Shown in pieces: positions 1 to 9,605 of a DNA stretch of 64,000 nucleotides. Made by a program: the position numbers and the translations under genes. The DNA comes from Nostoc paludosum FACHB-159. Lineage in GTDB: Bacteria; Cyanobacteriota; Cyanobacteriia; Cyanobacteriales; Nostocaceae. The notes under the pieces were generated by a model. That model did not search any database. It was not told where the DNA came from and was given only the letters and a program-made list of their open reading frames with translations. How positions within the stretch are numbered: position 1 is the first letter of the stretch; each line of letters begins with the position of its first letter. The stretch spans positions 1 through 64,000 of the forward strand of contig NZ_JACJTU010000009.1 in the NCBI RefSeq assembly GCF_014698835.1, written 5' to 3'.

Positions 1-40
1 CAAGGTAGGTCTGTTATTGATTTTTTTGCACAGGCTCTAA

Positions 41-1918
41 TTGCTGATTCTGATAATTCTCTGTCTCGCCCTTCTTTACTTCCTCAATATTAGACCTGAA
101 TCCTTACGTTTTCTGGGTGCGGATTATTATGCTTTTGTGCATCGGACATTTTTAGAATATTTCTGTGCTTGGGAGTTTGTCTGGCAGTTTAAAGAAACGC
201 AAACGCTAAGTATTGAGGAACTTAAGAATGAAGTTTTTGGCAAACACTGGCAGGATGAAGCTTGGCATGAAGTTTTGCTGTTAATTGCCGGAATGATTGA
301 GCCAAGATTTGTTGGTGAAATTATTGAGTATTTAATGGCGCAAGATGGCGAAGAAGAAAAGTTTGTCAATCTATTTTTAGCGGCTAAGTGCCTTGTAGAG
401 GTGAGAAATCGCTCAGTGATTGCGTCAACGGCAAATAAATTACTTGACAAGTTTAAAGATTTAACTAAATATGACCTCTGGTATTATTACGTTCCCTATC
501 AAGATGAAGAAGAAACTAAGCTAGTTCAGGAAATTCGTACTCAAGCGGTTGCAACAGTCGGCGCAATTTGGAAAGATAATCGTGATACATTTCACTGGCT
601 TAAAGACCTTGCCACTGCTGATAAATCTGGAAATGTTCGACGTTCAGCCATCCAAGCATTAGCCAAGAATTTTAAAGATGACCCAGATACCCGCACCATC
701 TTTCAAGACCGCGCCACAGCTGATAAATCTGAAAATGTGCAACGTGCAGCCATTGTGGCATTGGCTAGGAATTTCCCAAATGATCCTGATACTCAAACCT
801 TTTTTCTAGATTGCACCACTGCTGATAATTCTGATGTGCGATGTGCAGCAATACGAGCATTAGCTAGGAATTTTCCAGACGACCCCAATACCTGCACAAT
901 CCTTAAAGCTCATGTTTATGCTGATAAATCTGGAAATGTGCGACTTGCAGCCATTCAAGGATTAACTAGGAATTTTCCAAATGACCCGGACACCCATACC
1001 ATTCTCCAAGACCGTGCTATTGGTGACTATAATTCCGATGTACGACGTGCAGCTATTGAAACATTAGCTAGCAATTTTCCAGATGACGCCAATACTGGCA
1101 CAATCCTCCAATACTGTGCTACTGATGATAAAAATGAGGATGTGCGACTTGCGGCGATTCAAGCATTAGCTAGAAATTTCAAATATGACCCAAATACTTG
1201 CACAACCCTCCAAGACCGCGCCACTGCTGATAAATCTGGAAATGTGCGACTTGCAGCCATTCAAGCATTAGCTAAGAATTTCAAATATGACCCAAATACT
1301 TGCACAATCCTCCAAAACTGCGCCACTGCTGATAAATCTAAAAATATACGACTTGCAGCCATCCAAACATTAGCTAGGAGTTTCAAATATGACGCCAATA
1401 CTTGCACAATTCTTCAAGACTGCGCTACTGATGATAAAAATGAAGATGTACGACTTGCAGCCATTCAAGCATTAGCCAGCAATTTTTCAGATGACGCCAA
1501 TACTGGCACAATCCTCCAAGACTGCGCCACTGATGATAAAAATGAGGATATACTACTTGCAGCCATTGAAACATTAGCCAGCAATTTTCCAGATGACCCC
1601 AATACCTGCACAATCCTTAAAGACCAAACCACACATGATGATTCGGATGTGCGATGTGCAGCTATCCAAGTATTAGCCAAGCATTTCAGATATCAACCTG
1701 AATTATTTGACACCTACTACAATTGCGCTTTCCGTGACCCTTTTGAGCGTAAGCAAAGCAGTAACACTAACCCTCGGCGCATTGCACTGGAGATAATTAT
1801 CAAGCAATTTCCTCAGCATGACCAGACTTTACCACTGTTGCGCGATAGAGCAGAGAATGACCCAGATAAAAAAGTGCGGGAATTTGCTCAGAAGAAGTTG
1901 GCACAATTAGAGAAGTAA
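41..1918 (+). CDS. NACHT-type protein, C-terminal part, with HEAT repeats (5' end off window or frameshifted)
   Basis: The start of this reading frame matches the region that follows the NTPase core in cyanobacterial NACHT proteins: GADYYAFVHRTFLEYFCA at about residues 27-44, then a helical linker. Residues 192-563 are eleven 34-residue HEAT-like repeats, each with a core like VRLAAIQALA. Such proteins are often STAND-type sensors in which the repeats recognise a ligand; that role is inferred. The NTPase itself is not visible. The frame opens with a TTG right after a stop at 38-40, whereas frame 1 is open from base 1 to 90. So either the gene is frameshifted near 41-90, or this is a truncated remnant. 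The repeats are sure; the start is not. Confidence 0.6.
   Translation: MLILIILCLALLYFLNIRPESLRFLGADYYAFVHRTFLEYFCAWEFVWQFKETQTLSIEELKNEVFGKHWQDEAWHEVLLLIAGMIEPRFVGEIIEYLMAQDGEEEKFVNLFLAAKCLVEVRNRSVIASTANKLLDKFKDLTKYDLWYYYVPYQDEEETKLVQEIRTQAVATVGAIWKDNRDTFHWLKDLATADKSGNVRRSAIQALAKNFKDDPDTRTIFQDRATADKSENVQRAAIVALARNFPNDPDTQTFFLDCTTADNSDVRCAAIRALARNFPDDPNTCTILKAHVYADKSGNVRLAAIQGLTRNFPNDPDTHTILQDRAIGDYNSDVRRAAIETLASNFPDDANTGTILQYCATDDKNEDVRLAAIQALARNFKYDPNTCTTLQDRATADKSGNVRLAAIQALAKNFKYDPNTCTILQNCATADKSKNIRLAAIQTLARSFKYDANTCTILQDCATDDKNEDVRLAAIQALASNFSDDANTGTILQDCATDDKNEDILLAAIETLASNFPDDPNTCTILKDQTTHDDSDVRCAAIQVLAKHFRYQPELFDTYYNCAFRDPFERKQSSNTNPRRIALEIIIKQFPQHDQTLPLLRDRAENDPDKKVREFAQKKLAQLEK
614..1729 (+). 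repeat. Tandem 102-bp repeats encoding 11 HEAT units
   Basis: Eleven consecutive units of 34 codons (two have 33) lie inside the NACHT/HEAT gene. Units 6 to 10 are the most alike at DNA level, with long shared stretches around gcttgcagccattcaagc. This suggests recent unit duplication or gene conversion. Units differ mainly at the first six and the middle residues. Confidence 0.85.
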
Positions 1919-1962
1919 AAGAGTGGTGAAAATAGGAACAATACAGATGTATAGAAGTCCTG

Positions 1963-2091
1963 GCGAATGGAATTCGCGGCTATACAGACAAAACCCACAC
2001 TTCGACAAGCTCAGTGACCGCCTCCGTGGGTTTCAAATTCTTTGAGTCCGCGCAGGCGGACTTGGTTTGTGTAGCCGCGATTTCTAATCGC
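1963..2091. repeat. Inverted-repeat element (MITE-like)
   Basis: The left arm at 1963-1992 (GGAATTCGCGGCTATACAG core) and the right arm at 2065-2091 (GTAGCCGCGATTTCTAATC core) are imperfect inverted copies. Between them lies a second small palindrome, ccgcgcaggcgg. The element accounts for the apparent N-terminal extension of the downstream HicB-like frame. Confidence 0.5.
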
Positions 2092-2118
2092 TCATCGACG
2101 AGAAGCTTATCAATAAAT

Positions 2119-2355
2119 ATGAAATATACAATCGTCATTCAGTGGTCAGAAGAAAATAATTGTTATGTGGTTCTGCTACCTGAGTTTACTAATATAATGC
2201 AGCCTTGCACTCACGGAGAGACTTACGAAGATGCTCTTAAAAATGCTAAAGAAGTTTTAGAAATGCTTGCTAAACCTTACCAAGAGAAAGATGTTAATAA
2301 TGCACTTCAAAGGTTAGAAGAAATTAAAAATGCTCAAGAGAAAGAAAAAGAATGA
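2119..2355 (+). CDS. HicB-like protein (type II antitoxin fold), first of tandem pair
   Basis: The 78-residue protein has the HicB N-terminal pattern: a short beta strand (YTIVIQWSEE), then YVVLLPEF, CTHGETYEDALKNAKEVLE and a charged helical tail. HicB proteins neutralise the HicA mRNA interferase, and many also bind DNA. ATG 2119 is chosen because upstream codons lie in a repeat. The stop overlaps the next start (ATGA, 2352-2355), so the pair should be translationally coupled. No HicA-like gene of 60-80 residues was found beside it. Many cyanobacterial genomes hold such orphan HicB-like genes, so a toxin partner should not be assumed. Confidence 0.7.
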   Translation: MKYTIVIQWSEENNCYVVLLPEFTNIMQPCTHGETYEDALKNAKEVLEMLAKPYQEKDVNNALQRLEEIKNAQEKEKE

Positions 2356-2591
2356 ATTCTCATTACACGATAATTATTCAGTGGTCTGATGAAGATGAGT
2401 GTTTTGTTGTTAGTCTTCCTGAATGGGGAGAATTTTGTCACACTCACGGAGAGACTTATGAAGAAGCTTTGAAAAATGCTCAGGAAGTTTTAGAAATGTT
2501 GATTGAATCATCTTTAGCTGATGGCGAACCTCTACCGGAGCCTAAGACGCTAGGAAAATCTTGGAAGTTGCATAGAGTAGTGGTTAATTAG
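2352..2591 (+). CDS. HicB-like protein (type II antitoxin fold), second of tandem pair
   Basis: This 79-residue protein is a clear paralog of the preceding one. It shares YTIIIQWSDEDECFVVSLPE and HGETYEEALKNAQEVLEML, then diverges into a short tail with LPEPKTLG. That tail resembles the linker that joins the fold to a DNA-binding region in longer HicB proteins, but no such domain follows here. It overlaps the upstream gene by 4 bases. Function as an antitoxin is inferred from fold only. Confidence 0.7.
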   Translation: MNSHYTIIIQWSDEDECFVVSLPEWGEFCHTHGETYEEALKNAQEVLEMLIESSLADGEPLPEPKTLGKSWKLHRVVVN

Positions 2592-2921
2592 AGGAGTGAA
2601 AATGTAAACAGGGGCTATGCCTAAGAAAATTTACTATTAACAGTTGAAACCACAAAAGAAAGGCTTACTATTATCTATGTCAGAATTGAGGAACAGACAA
2701 TAAGCCTAACCAATGAACAAGCACAATTGTACAGTGGCAAATTAAATGGCGTTGAGACAAATTCGTGTCATAATGCAACAATTTGTGTTGATAGAGCTTG
2801 TAACTTCCCTGTGCTACTTTTAAGCTTAACGTTCTTTGAGTTCAAGCTTCATACCCTCGATGACATTAATTTGGCACACCGACAAATAATAAGTCACTGG
2901 ACAGCATCTAATGAGAATTGT
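2592..2921. other. Intergenic gap with a possible gene fragment
   Basis: There is no complete gene. From about 2621 a frame without start codon reads ENLLLTVETTKERLTIIYVR and goes on with ordinary-looking protein sequence for some 25 codons before becoming less plausible. It runs to a stop at 2984, inside the end of the opposing kinase gene. It may be a decayed fragment; no family recognised. Confidence 0.25.
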
Positions 2922-5900
2922 TCAACAGATAGGAAGAACAATCTCAAATTCAGTTCCTTCGCTGGGCTGAGAACGCACAGTTAAAGTGCCGCGATGTTGT
3001 TGGATAATGGAATAGCAGACAAATAACCCCAAACCTTGACCGCGACCAACGGGTTTTGTGGTGAAAAACGGTTCAAAAATCCTCTCTTGTAGACCCACAG
3101 GAATGGTACTATCTGTATTGGCGATCGCTATTCGTAACCATTCACTATCTATCATTTCGGTACGAATCCGAATTTCTGGCTGTTTGCTGCGGGGATTATC
3201 TCGAATCGCATCAATGGCATTGTTAATAATATTCAGGAAGACTTGATTTAACTGACTAGGATAGCAAGTCACTAGAGGTAGATTGCCATACTCTTTGATG
3301 ACGCGCACTTCGGGTTGATTTTCAAAAGCTGGCAGGCGATGTTGCAAAATTAACAGTGTGCTTTCAATACCACCGTGTAAATCTACAGCTTTGATTTCGG
3401 CTTCATCTAAGCGAACAAAGTTCCGTAAACTCTGGACAATTTGGCTGATACGATGACTACCAACTTTCATAGATTCTAGGATTTGATTGGCATCCTCAAA
3501 CAGAAAATCAAGGTCAATTTCTTGGCGCTTATCTTGAATAGCTTGACTAGCTTGGGGATATTCCCGCTCATAAAGCATCAGCAAACTCATCATGTCTGCG
3601 ACATAATTTTCCGTATGGATGAGATTACCCTTGATAAAATTAACCGGATTGTTAATTTCGTGAGCAATACCAGCTACCAATTGACCAAGGGATGACATTT
3701 TTTCACTGTGTATTAATTGCCCTTGAGTTTGCTGCAATTTTTTCAAGGTTTGCTCTAAATCTTCAGCTTTTTGGTTGAGAGCTTGGGTTTTATGTTCTAC
3801 CTCTGCTTTTAGAGTCTGAGAATAGTTTTGGGTTTGTTGATACAGACGGGCATTTTCTACAGAGATGGCGGCTTGGCTAGTGAGGAGTTGGAGAATCTCG
3901 ATGCGATCGCTAGTAAAAGCGCCTAAAGTTAAGTCGTTCTCTAGGTACAAAATACCGATGAGTTTTCCTTGGCGACTAATGGGAGTACATAAAACTGATT
4001 TGGGCTGGTGAGTGATAATGTAGCGATCGCTAGCAAATTGCACCGCTGTACTCAAGTCTTCAAACACAGCCGTCTCTTGAGTTCTGGCTACTCCATAAAT
4101 CAAACTTTGGGGAATTTCTGAGTATTGCTCCAGGGGAATTTCTAAGGTTGTTACCAATTGTTCATCGGCTTGAGCTACAACTAACCATTGTTCCTCTTGG
4201 CGAAGAACTAAATGACCGATTTGCGCGCCAGCATTGGCGATCGTAATCTGCATCAAGCTTGCCAACAATTTCTCTAATTCAATTTCTTGAGAGATGGCTT
4301 GTGCGGCTTTCATCACCGCTTGCAAATCTAAGTATAAATTTTGGTTGCTAGAGCTTTTAGTTACACCTTTCATCAAAGTTGAGGGGATAGTTGTCGCAGA
4401 TGTGATGGCAAGATTAGCCGGTTCGAGAACGGTTGTTAGTAGTTGCGGATATTCTTGTTCTAAATGGGCAACTTTCGCCTTTGCACCCCAATGGGCGTAG
4501 CAGTAATAGGCTTGTTGTATATAGTCTGCGGCCACCTTCTGTTCGCCCCAACCAAGGTAGAATTTGGCGGCCAGTTCATCGCTGAGTGCTTGTTCTTGGA
4601 TATAGCCGTTTTCTTTTGCTGCCTGAATGGCTTTGTCATAGTAGATCATTGCGTCTACATAACCCAAAATTCTCGCCCGCTCCGCTTCAACTAAATCGTA
4701 TTTGTGCTGATGGTTGGCGGGAGCGTGGAACGCCCACTGACTCATCAATTTCTGGTTTTCTGCAACTTTTTCTAGTGCCGATTGCTGCTGTGCTTCATTG
4801 CCATTTGAACAGGTAGCCAAAAGAGCGAGGGAGTAGTAGAAATTATGTTCTGCAAACTGCAAAAAGCCAACCATGTTTCCCTGATATTTTTCGGCTTCTT
4901 GAGCATGGATGAGCGCCTGCTGATAGTCCTTAAAGATGAACAGAAGAATGGTCTTTGCCAGATGGAGCAGGAACAGGAGAGTTCCGTTTTGAGTTTCGAT
5001 TAAAATCGGCAGTATTTTGAACTCGTCGAAACACTCCCCAACGAGTATTAGGGAATCTTCTGCCGATCCCATCAAATTCAACACGAGTTGACGACAAATC
5101 TGTCCGAAGTAAATTTGATACTCTTGTTTGAATTTTAACAACAGATCGATGTATTTTTGCTGTTGCTGATTTACCTGCTCTAGTCCTTCACCAACTAAAA
5201 AAAGATAGTTGCAGTAGGAGGCGGCGTTGTAGCAGGCATACTCTACATCACCCGTTTCTAATCCAACCTGAATAGCTTCACATAGGGGAGCGATGCTTTT
5301 GTGAGCGGGTTCCCGCCAGTGCCGCACAAACACATCAAAAATGTTAATCACTTTAGCATGTAGTTTTCTGGCGTTGAAGCGCTCCAGCAATTTTAATCCT
5401 AATTGTCCAAACCGATAGCCTCTTTCAATTCCGGTTGGACTAGCACATAAAACCATACCATAAAAAGTATAGCCAAATGCCGAAAATGCCGAGTTGCCAA
5501 ATTGAATCGATAGGTTTACTAGTGTGTAAGCAATCAGTGGTAACAGATCTGGTTTAGCGTTTAGGCTGGGAGTGACCATTGCGATCGTAATTCGCATGGC
5601 TGCTAACTTGTGGGGATCGAGCATCTCTGGCAGGTTAATTAAATCCTCGATCGCTAACTCCAGTGGAGGTTCTTTAAACAGCGGTTCGCCCAAGAACTCC
5701 AGCACTTGTAGAGAAGTATCGATCGCTGCCAGCATTTGATTCTGAGCAATGTAGAAATAAATTCTGATTTCATACATTTTGACCTTTTGCAACAAATCCT
5801 GGGCGTGCTGAAGCACAACTTCTGAAAGCCGTTCTGCCTGCTCGAAATGGGCACTCAGGTACTCAATTTCAGCCGCTTCTGTATACAGGGCAAGGGTCAG

Positions 5901-8375
5901 GTCGTAATCATGTTCCCAAGCGTTTTCTGGGAGCACTGCTAGCCCTGCTGTGAAGTATTTACTTGCCGTTTCATAGGCGGTTGCTGCCTTGGCTTTTTGT
6001 CCTGCTTGCAGGTTCAGCTGAGCCAGTTCATTGCGTCGATCTGAATCCAATTCTTGCAGCCTGGAGATTTCGTCACCATTTTGTGCATTCAACAATTCCG
6101 GAGAAGTTTTTTGAGTCGTCAATCTCAGACCGTAATTCAATTGATTGACAATTTCAAAAATTTTCCCTTCCCGTTCTGCTTCAGGCGTATTTGCCCACAG
6201 TTGTTGCCCGATTTTGAAGTGGATAGACTGTTTTCGCTCTTCTGGAATCAGACCGTAGGCAGCTTGTTGCACACGATCGTGTAAGAATTTATAAGGAACG
6301 GCAATCTCACCACTGCGATCGATGTGGTCTGAGTTATTTGATTGGAAAAACTTATAGGTTTCGCTAATGGGGAGAATCAGCCCTTCTTGTAACGCCGCCC
6401 ATAGGCTGGTGGCCGTATCAATAGCTGATTTTTCAGAGACCATTGCCAAGGTATTCAAATCAAATTGGTTGCCAATACAAGCCGCCAGTTTCAAAACCTC
6501 CTGTGTCTCCACCGGAAGTTTCTGCAACTGTAATGCCATGAACTCTACCACTCCATCGGTCAATGCCAACTGCCGCACCGAAGCCAGGTCACATTGCCAG
6601 TAACCCAGTTCTGGCTGGAACTGAATACAACCCTCCTCGTGCAGTGCTTTGAGAAACTGCGTTGTAAAAAACGGATTCCCTTTAGTTTTCTGATATACCA
6701 ATTGCGTCAGGGGTCGAACCAGTTCATGGGGACAACTTAAGGTGTCTGCCACCAACTGATTCACTGTTATTTCCACCAAGGGTTCCAGGGCGATGGTATT
6801 GACGGTAGCTTGGCTTTGCTGAATCTGCTCCAGCGTCAGTATCAAGGGATGAGTCGGAAAAACTTCATTATCTCGATAGGCGCCCAGAATGAGTAAATAT
6901 CCAGAACTAGCTTCACTCATCAATAATTGCAACAAATTCAGAGAAGCCGAATCTGCCCATTGCAAGTCATCTAGAAACATCACCAAGGGATGCTCAGCGG
7001 TGGTGAAAACCTGGATAAATTTCTGAAAGAGCAAATTGAAACGATTTTGGGTAGCACTACCAGATAGTTCGGCCAGTGGCGGCTGTTGACCGATAATTAG
7101 CTCTAGTTCAGGAATCACATCAATAATGGCTTGTCCATTTTCACCCACAGCTGCCAAAATTTTCGCTTTCCACGCTGCCAATTGGACATTACTCTCACTC
7201 AGCAGTTGTCCCATCAAATCACGAAAAGCTTGCATAAAGGCACTGAATGGCATATTACGCTGGAACTGATCGTACTTGCCTTTGATGAAGTAACCGCGTT
7301 GTCTGACAATTGGCTTATGGACTTCATTAATCGCCGCAGTTTTACCAATCCCGGAAAATCCTACCACTAGCATCATTTCTGAACTGCCATTAGCAACGCG
7401 CTCAAAAGCTTTGAGCAAGGTTGCAACTTCTGTTTCTCGCCCGTAAAGTTTTTGGGGGATAATGAAGCGATCGCACACATCCCGTTGTCCCGGGGCAAAG
7501 GCTTCTATTCTACCCGTTGCTTTCCATTGATTGAGACAGCATTCTAAGTCATACTTCAAACCCAAAGCGCTCTGATACCGATCTTCGGCATTTTTCGCCA
7601 TCAACTTCAATACTATCTCTGAGACGATCGCCGGAATTTCTGGATTAATGCTGTGTGGGGCGAGTGGGAGCTTAGCTAAATGACAGTGTACTAACTCCAT
7701 CGGGTCATTGGACTGAAACGGTAATTTTCCAGTCAAAAGTTCATACAATGTCGCCCCTAAAGCATAGAAATCACTGCGGTAATCAATGCCGCGATTCATT
7801 CGCCCGGTTTGCTCTGGGGAAAGATAGGCAAGGGTTCCTTCCAACACATTGGGACTTTGGATTTCCTGGGTTTCGCGAGGGAGAAGGGAGGCGATGCTGA
7901 AGTCAATCAGTTTAACTTGTTGCGATTCTGGATGAATCAGAATGTTGGCGGGTTTGATATCTTTGTGGATGACTCGATGCTGGCAGACATCATGAAGAAT
8001 ATCGGCAATCTGTCGGGCAATTTCTAAGATTTCCGGTAAAGACAGGGAATAATTTTGGGTATAACTCCGTAGGGAAATGCCGCCAAAGTCTTCCATCACC
8101 AAAGCATAGCTGTTACCGTAGGCTTCTAGGCTGTAGGGATGGGTTATGCCAGGAATGTTGAGATTTTTGGTAATTGTATACTGGTTACGAAACTGTAATA
8201 ATTCGCTAAACGTGGGGTAATCTTGCTGTAACAGTTTAACCACTACTGGACGCTGACTTGACTCCTGCACTGCTCGATAAACTATTGTCTGAGAACCTGC
8301 ATAGAGTTGCTCAACAATGGTATAACCGGGGAGATGGGGCAATGGATTCGAGTAGGGAATTGCTGCCAATGTCAT
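2922..8375 (-). CDS. Multi-domain Ser/Thr kinase - AAA ATPase - GAF - histidine kinase
   Basis: This 1817-residue hybrid is of the HstK type known from Nostocales. Residues 17-280 are a Ser/Thr kinase: Lys47 (VVKLL), HKDIKPAN with Asp139, and DFS (158-160) in place of DFG. Residues 308-600 are an AAA ATPase with Walker A GFSGIGKT (339-346) and Walker B MFLDD near 465. A long helical, TPR-like stretch follows, then a GAF domain (about 1355-1515), a coiled coil, and a histidine kinase with HEINNP (His1572), N box near 1718 and GQGLGL near 1780. The G1 box reads NTDSTIP rather than the usual DNGxGIP, so ATP binding by the C-terminal kinase may be altered. The signal sensed and the partner regulator are unknown; no response regulator is adjacent. 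Confidence 0.9.
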   Translation of the reverse strand: MTLAAIPYSNPLPHLPGYTIVEQLYAGSQTIVYRAVQESSQRPVVVKLLQQDYPTFSELLQFRNQYTITKNLNIPGITHPYSLEAYGNSYALVMEDFGGISLRSYTQNYSLSLPEILEIARQIADILHDVCQHRVIHKDIKPANILIHPESQQVKLIDFSIASLLPRETQEIQSPNVLEGTLAYLSPEQTGRMNRGIDYRSDFYALGATLYELLTGKLPFQSNDPMELVHCHLAKLPLAPHSINPEIPAIVSEIVLKLMAKNAEDRYQSALGLKYDLECCLNQWKATGRIEAFAPGQRDVCDRFIIPQKLYGRETEVATLLKAFERVANGSSEMMLVVGFSGIGKTAAINEVHKPIVRQRGYFIKGKYDQFQRNMPFSAFMQAFRDLMGQLLSESNVQLAAWKAKILAAVGENGQAIIDVIPELELIIGQQPPLAELSGSATQNRFNLLFQKFIQVFTTAEHPLVMFLDDLQWADSASLNLLQLLMSEASSGYLLILGAYRDNEVFPTHPLILTLEQIQQSQATVNTIALEPLVEITVNQLVADTLSCPHELVRPLTQLVYQKTKGNPFFTTQFLKALHEEGCIQFQPELGYWQCDLASVRQLALTDGVVEFMALQLQKLPVETQEVLKLAACIGNQFDLNTLAMVSEKSAIDTATSLWAALQEGLILPISETYKFFQSNNSDHIDRSGEIAVPYKFLHDRVQQAAYGLIPEERKQSIHFKIGQQLWANTPEAEREGKIFEIVNQLNYGLRLTTQKTSPELLNAQNGDEISRLQELDSDRRNELAQLNLQAGQKAKAATAYETASKYFTAGLAVLPENAWEHDYDLTLALYTEAAEIEYLSAHFEQAERLSEVVLQHAQDLLQKVKMYEIRIYFYIAQNQMLAAIDTSLQVLEFLGEPLFKEPPLELAIEDLINLPEMLDPHKLAAMRITIAMVTPSLNAKPDLLPLIAYTLVNLSIQFGNSAFSAFGYTFYGMVLCASPTGIERGYRFGQLGLKLLERFNARKLHAKVINIFDVFVRHWREPAHKSIAPLCEAIQVGLETGDVEYACYNAASYCNYLFLVGEGLEQVNQQQQKYIDLLLKFKQEYQIYFGQICRQLVLNLMGSAEDSLILVGECFDEFKILPILIETQNGTLLFLLHLAKTILLFIFKDYQQALIHAQEAEKYQGNMVGFLQFAEHNFYYSLALLATCSNGNEAQQQSALEKVAENQKLMSQWAFHAPANHQHKYDLVEAERARILGYVDAMIYYDKAIQAAKENGYIQEQALSDELAAKFYLGWGEQKVAADYIQQAYYCYAHWGAKAKVAHLEQEYPQLLTTVLEPANLAITSATTIPSTLMKGVTKSSSNQNLYLDLQAVMKAAQAISQEIELEKLLASLMQITIANAGAQIGHLVLRQEEQWLVVAQADEQLVTTLEIPLEQYSEIPQSLIYGVARTQETAVFEDLSTAVQFASDRYIITHQPKSVLCTPISRQGKLIGILYLENDLTLGAFTSDRIEILQLLTSQAAISVENARLYQQTQNYSQTLKAEVEHKTQALNQKAEDLEQTLKKLQQTQGQLIHSEKMSSLGQLVAGIAHEINNPVNFIKGNLIHTENYVADMMSLLMLYEREYPQASQAIQDKRQEIDLDFLFEDANQILESMKVGSHRISQIVQSLRNFVRLDEAEIKAVDLHGGIESTLLILQHRLPAFENQPEVRVIKEYGNLPLVTCYPSQLNQVFLNIINNAIDAIRDNPRSKQPEIRIRTEMIDSEWLRIAIANTDSTIPVGLQERIFEPFFTTKPVGRGQGLGLFVCYSIIQQHRGTLTVRSQPSEGTEFEIVLPIC

Positions 8376-9102
8376 GGTCTGAAGTTAAAATGTCTAGAAC
8401 AAGCTTACAAATTTAATATTTCCCAAGAATTTGGCAGACTAAACATTCCGTAAATTGTTTACATAATTAGTTAGCCACGACTAGGCAATAATGCTGCCAG
8501 ATAATAGCTTGTATAATTTTTGATATATAGCTTTGAAGCCAGTAATATCATGTCCGGTTAATTACTTACTAAACCCGAAGAACCCCAAACAGCCAAACCG
8601 ATGCTTTGTCTCCCCTAAGATCTTGCGGGGCTACCGTGTAAACATAAGTATAGCCAGCATGGGTTTCAACTCTTCTAAGGGTGTTGTAGGGTGTATTACG
8701 CCAGAGGGTACGGCACCGCCAAAGATTTACGGTGCGTTAGGACTGCCGTCCATAAAGCACCCTACCTTTCCTCGAATCTTTTATAGATTGGGTTTTTCCG
8801 ACTTGTGTGTACACCGTAGCCGCTTGCTCTTAGGGGATTAAGGGGTGGGGTCTAATGATTACCAAAATCATAACTAATTACCCGAACACGATCTAAGAAC
8901 GTTTCTTCAGTACCTATTATGGTAAAATCGCCATGAAAAATCCAAAAAAGCTTGTTATGCAAGGGTAATCGTGCTGATTTTTTGACATTAATTTCTTAAT
9001 ATTGCCTTTTTTATCTGTTCCCTGTTCCCTCTTGCAGACTGTTAATTTAGCATCACAAGTACCGTAGAGCTGTAAGAACTACAATTACTTAGTTTGTTCT
9101 TA
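8376..9102. other. Non-coding gap rich in degenerate repeats
   Basis: The first 150 bases are AT-rich and should hold the promoter of the leftward kinase. From about 8610 to 8850 there are palindromic repeats of the GTAGGGTG...CACCCTAC kind and a pair of TCTTAGGGGATT-like arms. The only sizeable frame here (8533-8841) is read through these repeats and is not supported as a gene. Confidence 0.5.
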
Positions 9103-9320
9103 CTGTCAGTAGACCGAAAAGTTTTCCAGAACCTTTACCAGGCGTTCGTTTGAGTTTAGGAACACAATCTGCCGAATCCTGTCTGAATCTACTTTTCAAG
9201 GAAAGGGCTTTGTCACTGGGTTAAGAGTACAGTGCAAGCAATCGCGATCGTCAGCACCAAAACGTCGGCTGAAACCCTGATTATTTCGTCAACTTACAAA
9301 AGTTTTCGATCTACTGACTG
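9103..9320. other. 218-bp element closed by a 23-bp terminal stem (structured RNA or MITE)
   Basis: Bases 9103-9125 and 9298-9320 are inverted copies with three mismatches (cores CAGTAGACCGAAAAG and TTTTCGATCTACTG). Inside lie further short hairpins: CACTG/CAGTG (starting near 9217), and TCAGC/GCTGA around 9250-9270. A long terminal stem enclosing several local hairpins is how many small structured RNAs are built. No flanking target duplication was found, which does not favour a recent MITE. Strand and identity are unknown. Confidence 0.4.
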
Positions 9321-9357
9321 TGGCTAAATTTTATAAAAACTATGAAGGCATTTATTT

Positions 9358-9594
9358 ATATCAGGACTTACGCTTAAAGGTTGTCTGTTGAGACTGGGTG
9401 TAAGGGTCTAGGACTTTGCGGGCGTAAGGGTTTTGGTCACCTACACCCTATACCCCCTGTCCAAACCCTTGATTTTTCGTATTGCTGCTTAATATCAAGT
9501 TCGCCTAATTACTTATAATTCCAAATTCTTCGTGTCTTTGCGTCAGCCCTAATTACAAGTGTTCAACCGAACCTGATATTAAGTCCTATATCTC
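9358..9594. repeat. MITE-like repeat, CAGGACTTACGC family, copy 1
   Basis: It starts with ATATCAGGACTTACGC and ends with an inverted, degenerate TAAGTCCTATAT. Internally it shares AGGGTTTTGGTCACC with a second copy at 12689-12829, where the corresponding string is AAGGTTTTCGGTCAC. The shared ends and interior make a non-autonomous element family likely. The exact right end is uncertain. Confidence 0.45.
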
Positions 9595-9605
9595 TCTGTC
9601 AGTTC

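Noticed and set aside
2014..2118. N-terminal extension of the first HicB-like gene
   Set aside because: It is read through an inverted-repeat element; the family start is at 2119.
2727..2984. 85-codon frame overlapping the end of the large kinase
   Set aside because: The start lies mid-frame and its last third is antisense to a certain gene; at most it is a fragment.
8533..8841. 102-codon frame on the plus strand
   Set aside because: It is read through palindromic GTAGGGTG/CACCCTAC repeats, has no ribosome binding site and no protein-like pattern.
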